From Pedobacter nanyangensis (GTDB lineage: Bacteria > Bacteroidota > Bacteroidia > Sphingobacteriales > Sphingobacteriaceae), in the NCBI RefSeq assembly GCF_003313505.1, contig NZ_QMHO01000014.1:32605-96604 (forward strand): a stretch of 64,000 nucleotides of DNA, written 5' to 3'. This document shows, one piece after another, positions 63,889-64,000 of this stretch. The first letter of the stretch is position 1; each line of letters starts with the position of its first letter. Position numbers and translations under genes: made by a program. Under the pieces are notes generated by a model. It was not told the DNA's origin. It was given only the letters and a program-made list of their open reading frames with translations, and did no database searches.

Positions 63889-63968
63889 TGGTTGGTGTTA
63901 TCACCATATCACTAGCTACGATAACCACTCGAAATTCTGGCTATAATCGTTGGTGATAACACCAACCA
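63889..63968. repeat. Nested inverted repeat after the CE15 gene
   Basis: TGGTTGGTGTTATCACCA (63889-63906) pairs perfectly with TGGTGATAACACCAACCA (63951-63968). Each arm is also a palindrome (TGGTG-TTAT-CACCA and TGGTG-ATAA-CACCA), so alternative hairpins are possible. Inner words ACGAT and ATCGT extend the pairing. The tail GGGGCTTTTTATTTTT lies just after and may serve as a terminator. No gene follows within the window. Confidence 0.7.
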
Positions 63969-64000
63969 TAGGATAAGGGGCTTTTTATTTTTAGAATCAC

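Noticed and set aside
1..64000. CRISPR arrays, insertion sequences, prophage or integrase genes.
   Set aside because: No regularly spaced repeats with unique spacers and no transposase or integrase frame were found.

Overview
The window is a Bacteroidota chromosome segment, most likely Sphingobacteriaceae and probably Pedobacter. This is inferred from SusC/SusD and hybrid two-component machinery, Bacteroidota-type promoters (TAnnTTTG boxes, no obvious Shine-Dalgarno sequences), conserved proteins typical of the group, and short dispersed intergenic palindromes. Base composition is moderate and even. No insertion sequence, phage or CRISPR array was seen.

The left part (1 to about 29.3 kb) is mostly core genome. 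It holds a truncated iron-sulfur oxidoreductase followed by its CCG-domain partner, envelope genes (AsmA-like, mtgA, a very large TamB-like protein, an LptF/LptG permease), DNA and tRNA maintenance (nth, recA, tsaD), ribBA, a CAT-anticodon tRNA, and small regulators. It also holds a TonB-family outer-membrane protein, an S41 protease, a serine hydrolase and several proteins of unknown function. A frameshifted ArsR-type regulator survives as a pseudogene at 19.1-19.3 kb.

The right part (29.6-63.9 kb) is one large polysaccharide utilisation locus (PUL). From left to right it has a DUF4832 lipoprotein, SusE-like, SusD and SusC proteins, a GH28-like beta-helix protein, a GH88 unsaturated glucuronyl hydrolase and a hybrid two-component sensor/regulator (HTCS). 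These are followed by a GH3, a secreted protein that is only the C-terminal part of a GH35, two GH2 enzymes (one with the beta-glucuronidase NxK signature), a GH97, a clan-D (GH36-like) enzyme, a DUF4886 SGNH esterase and a second DUF4832 protein. On the opposite strand lie a sodium:solute symporter and a CE15 glucuronoyl-esterase-like protein. Together these suggest growth on a branched, esterified polysaccharide carrying glucuronic acid and alpha-linked caps. No polysaccharide lyase was recognised, so an endo-acting lyase must be encoded elsewhere or supplied by another organism.

Three transcription units of the PUL (susC, GH88 and the second DUF4832 operon) carry the same control module. 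It is two 15-bp direct repeats (GGTTCGTTTTTGTAC-like on the plus strand) with a 21-bp period, placed 20, 20 and 21 bp from a TAnnTTTG -7 box, with no good -33 element. This is very probably the HTCS operator and defines the regulon. The two DUF4832 paralogues also share two glutamates in contexts that resemble a glycosidase active site, making them candidates for an undescribed enzyme family.
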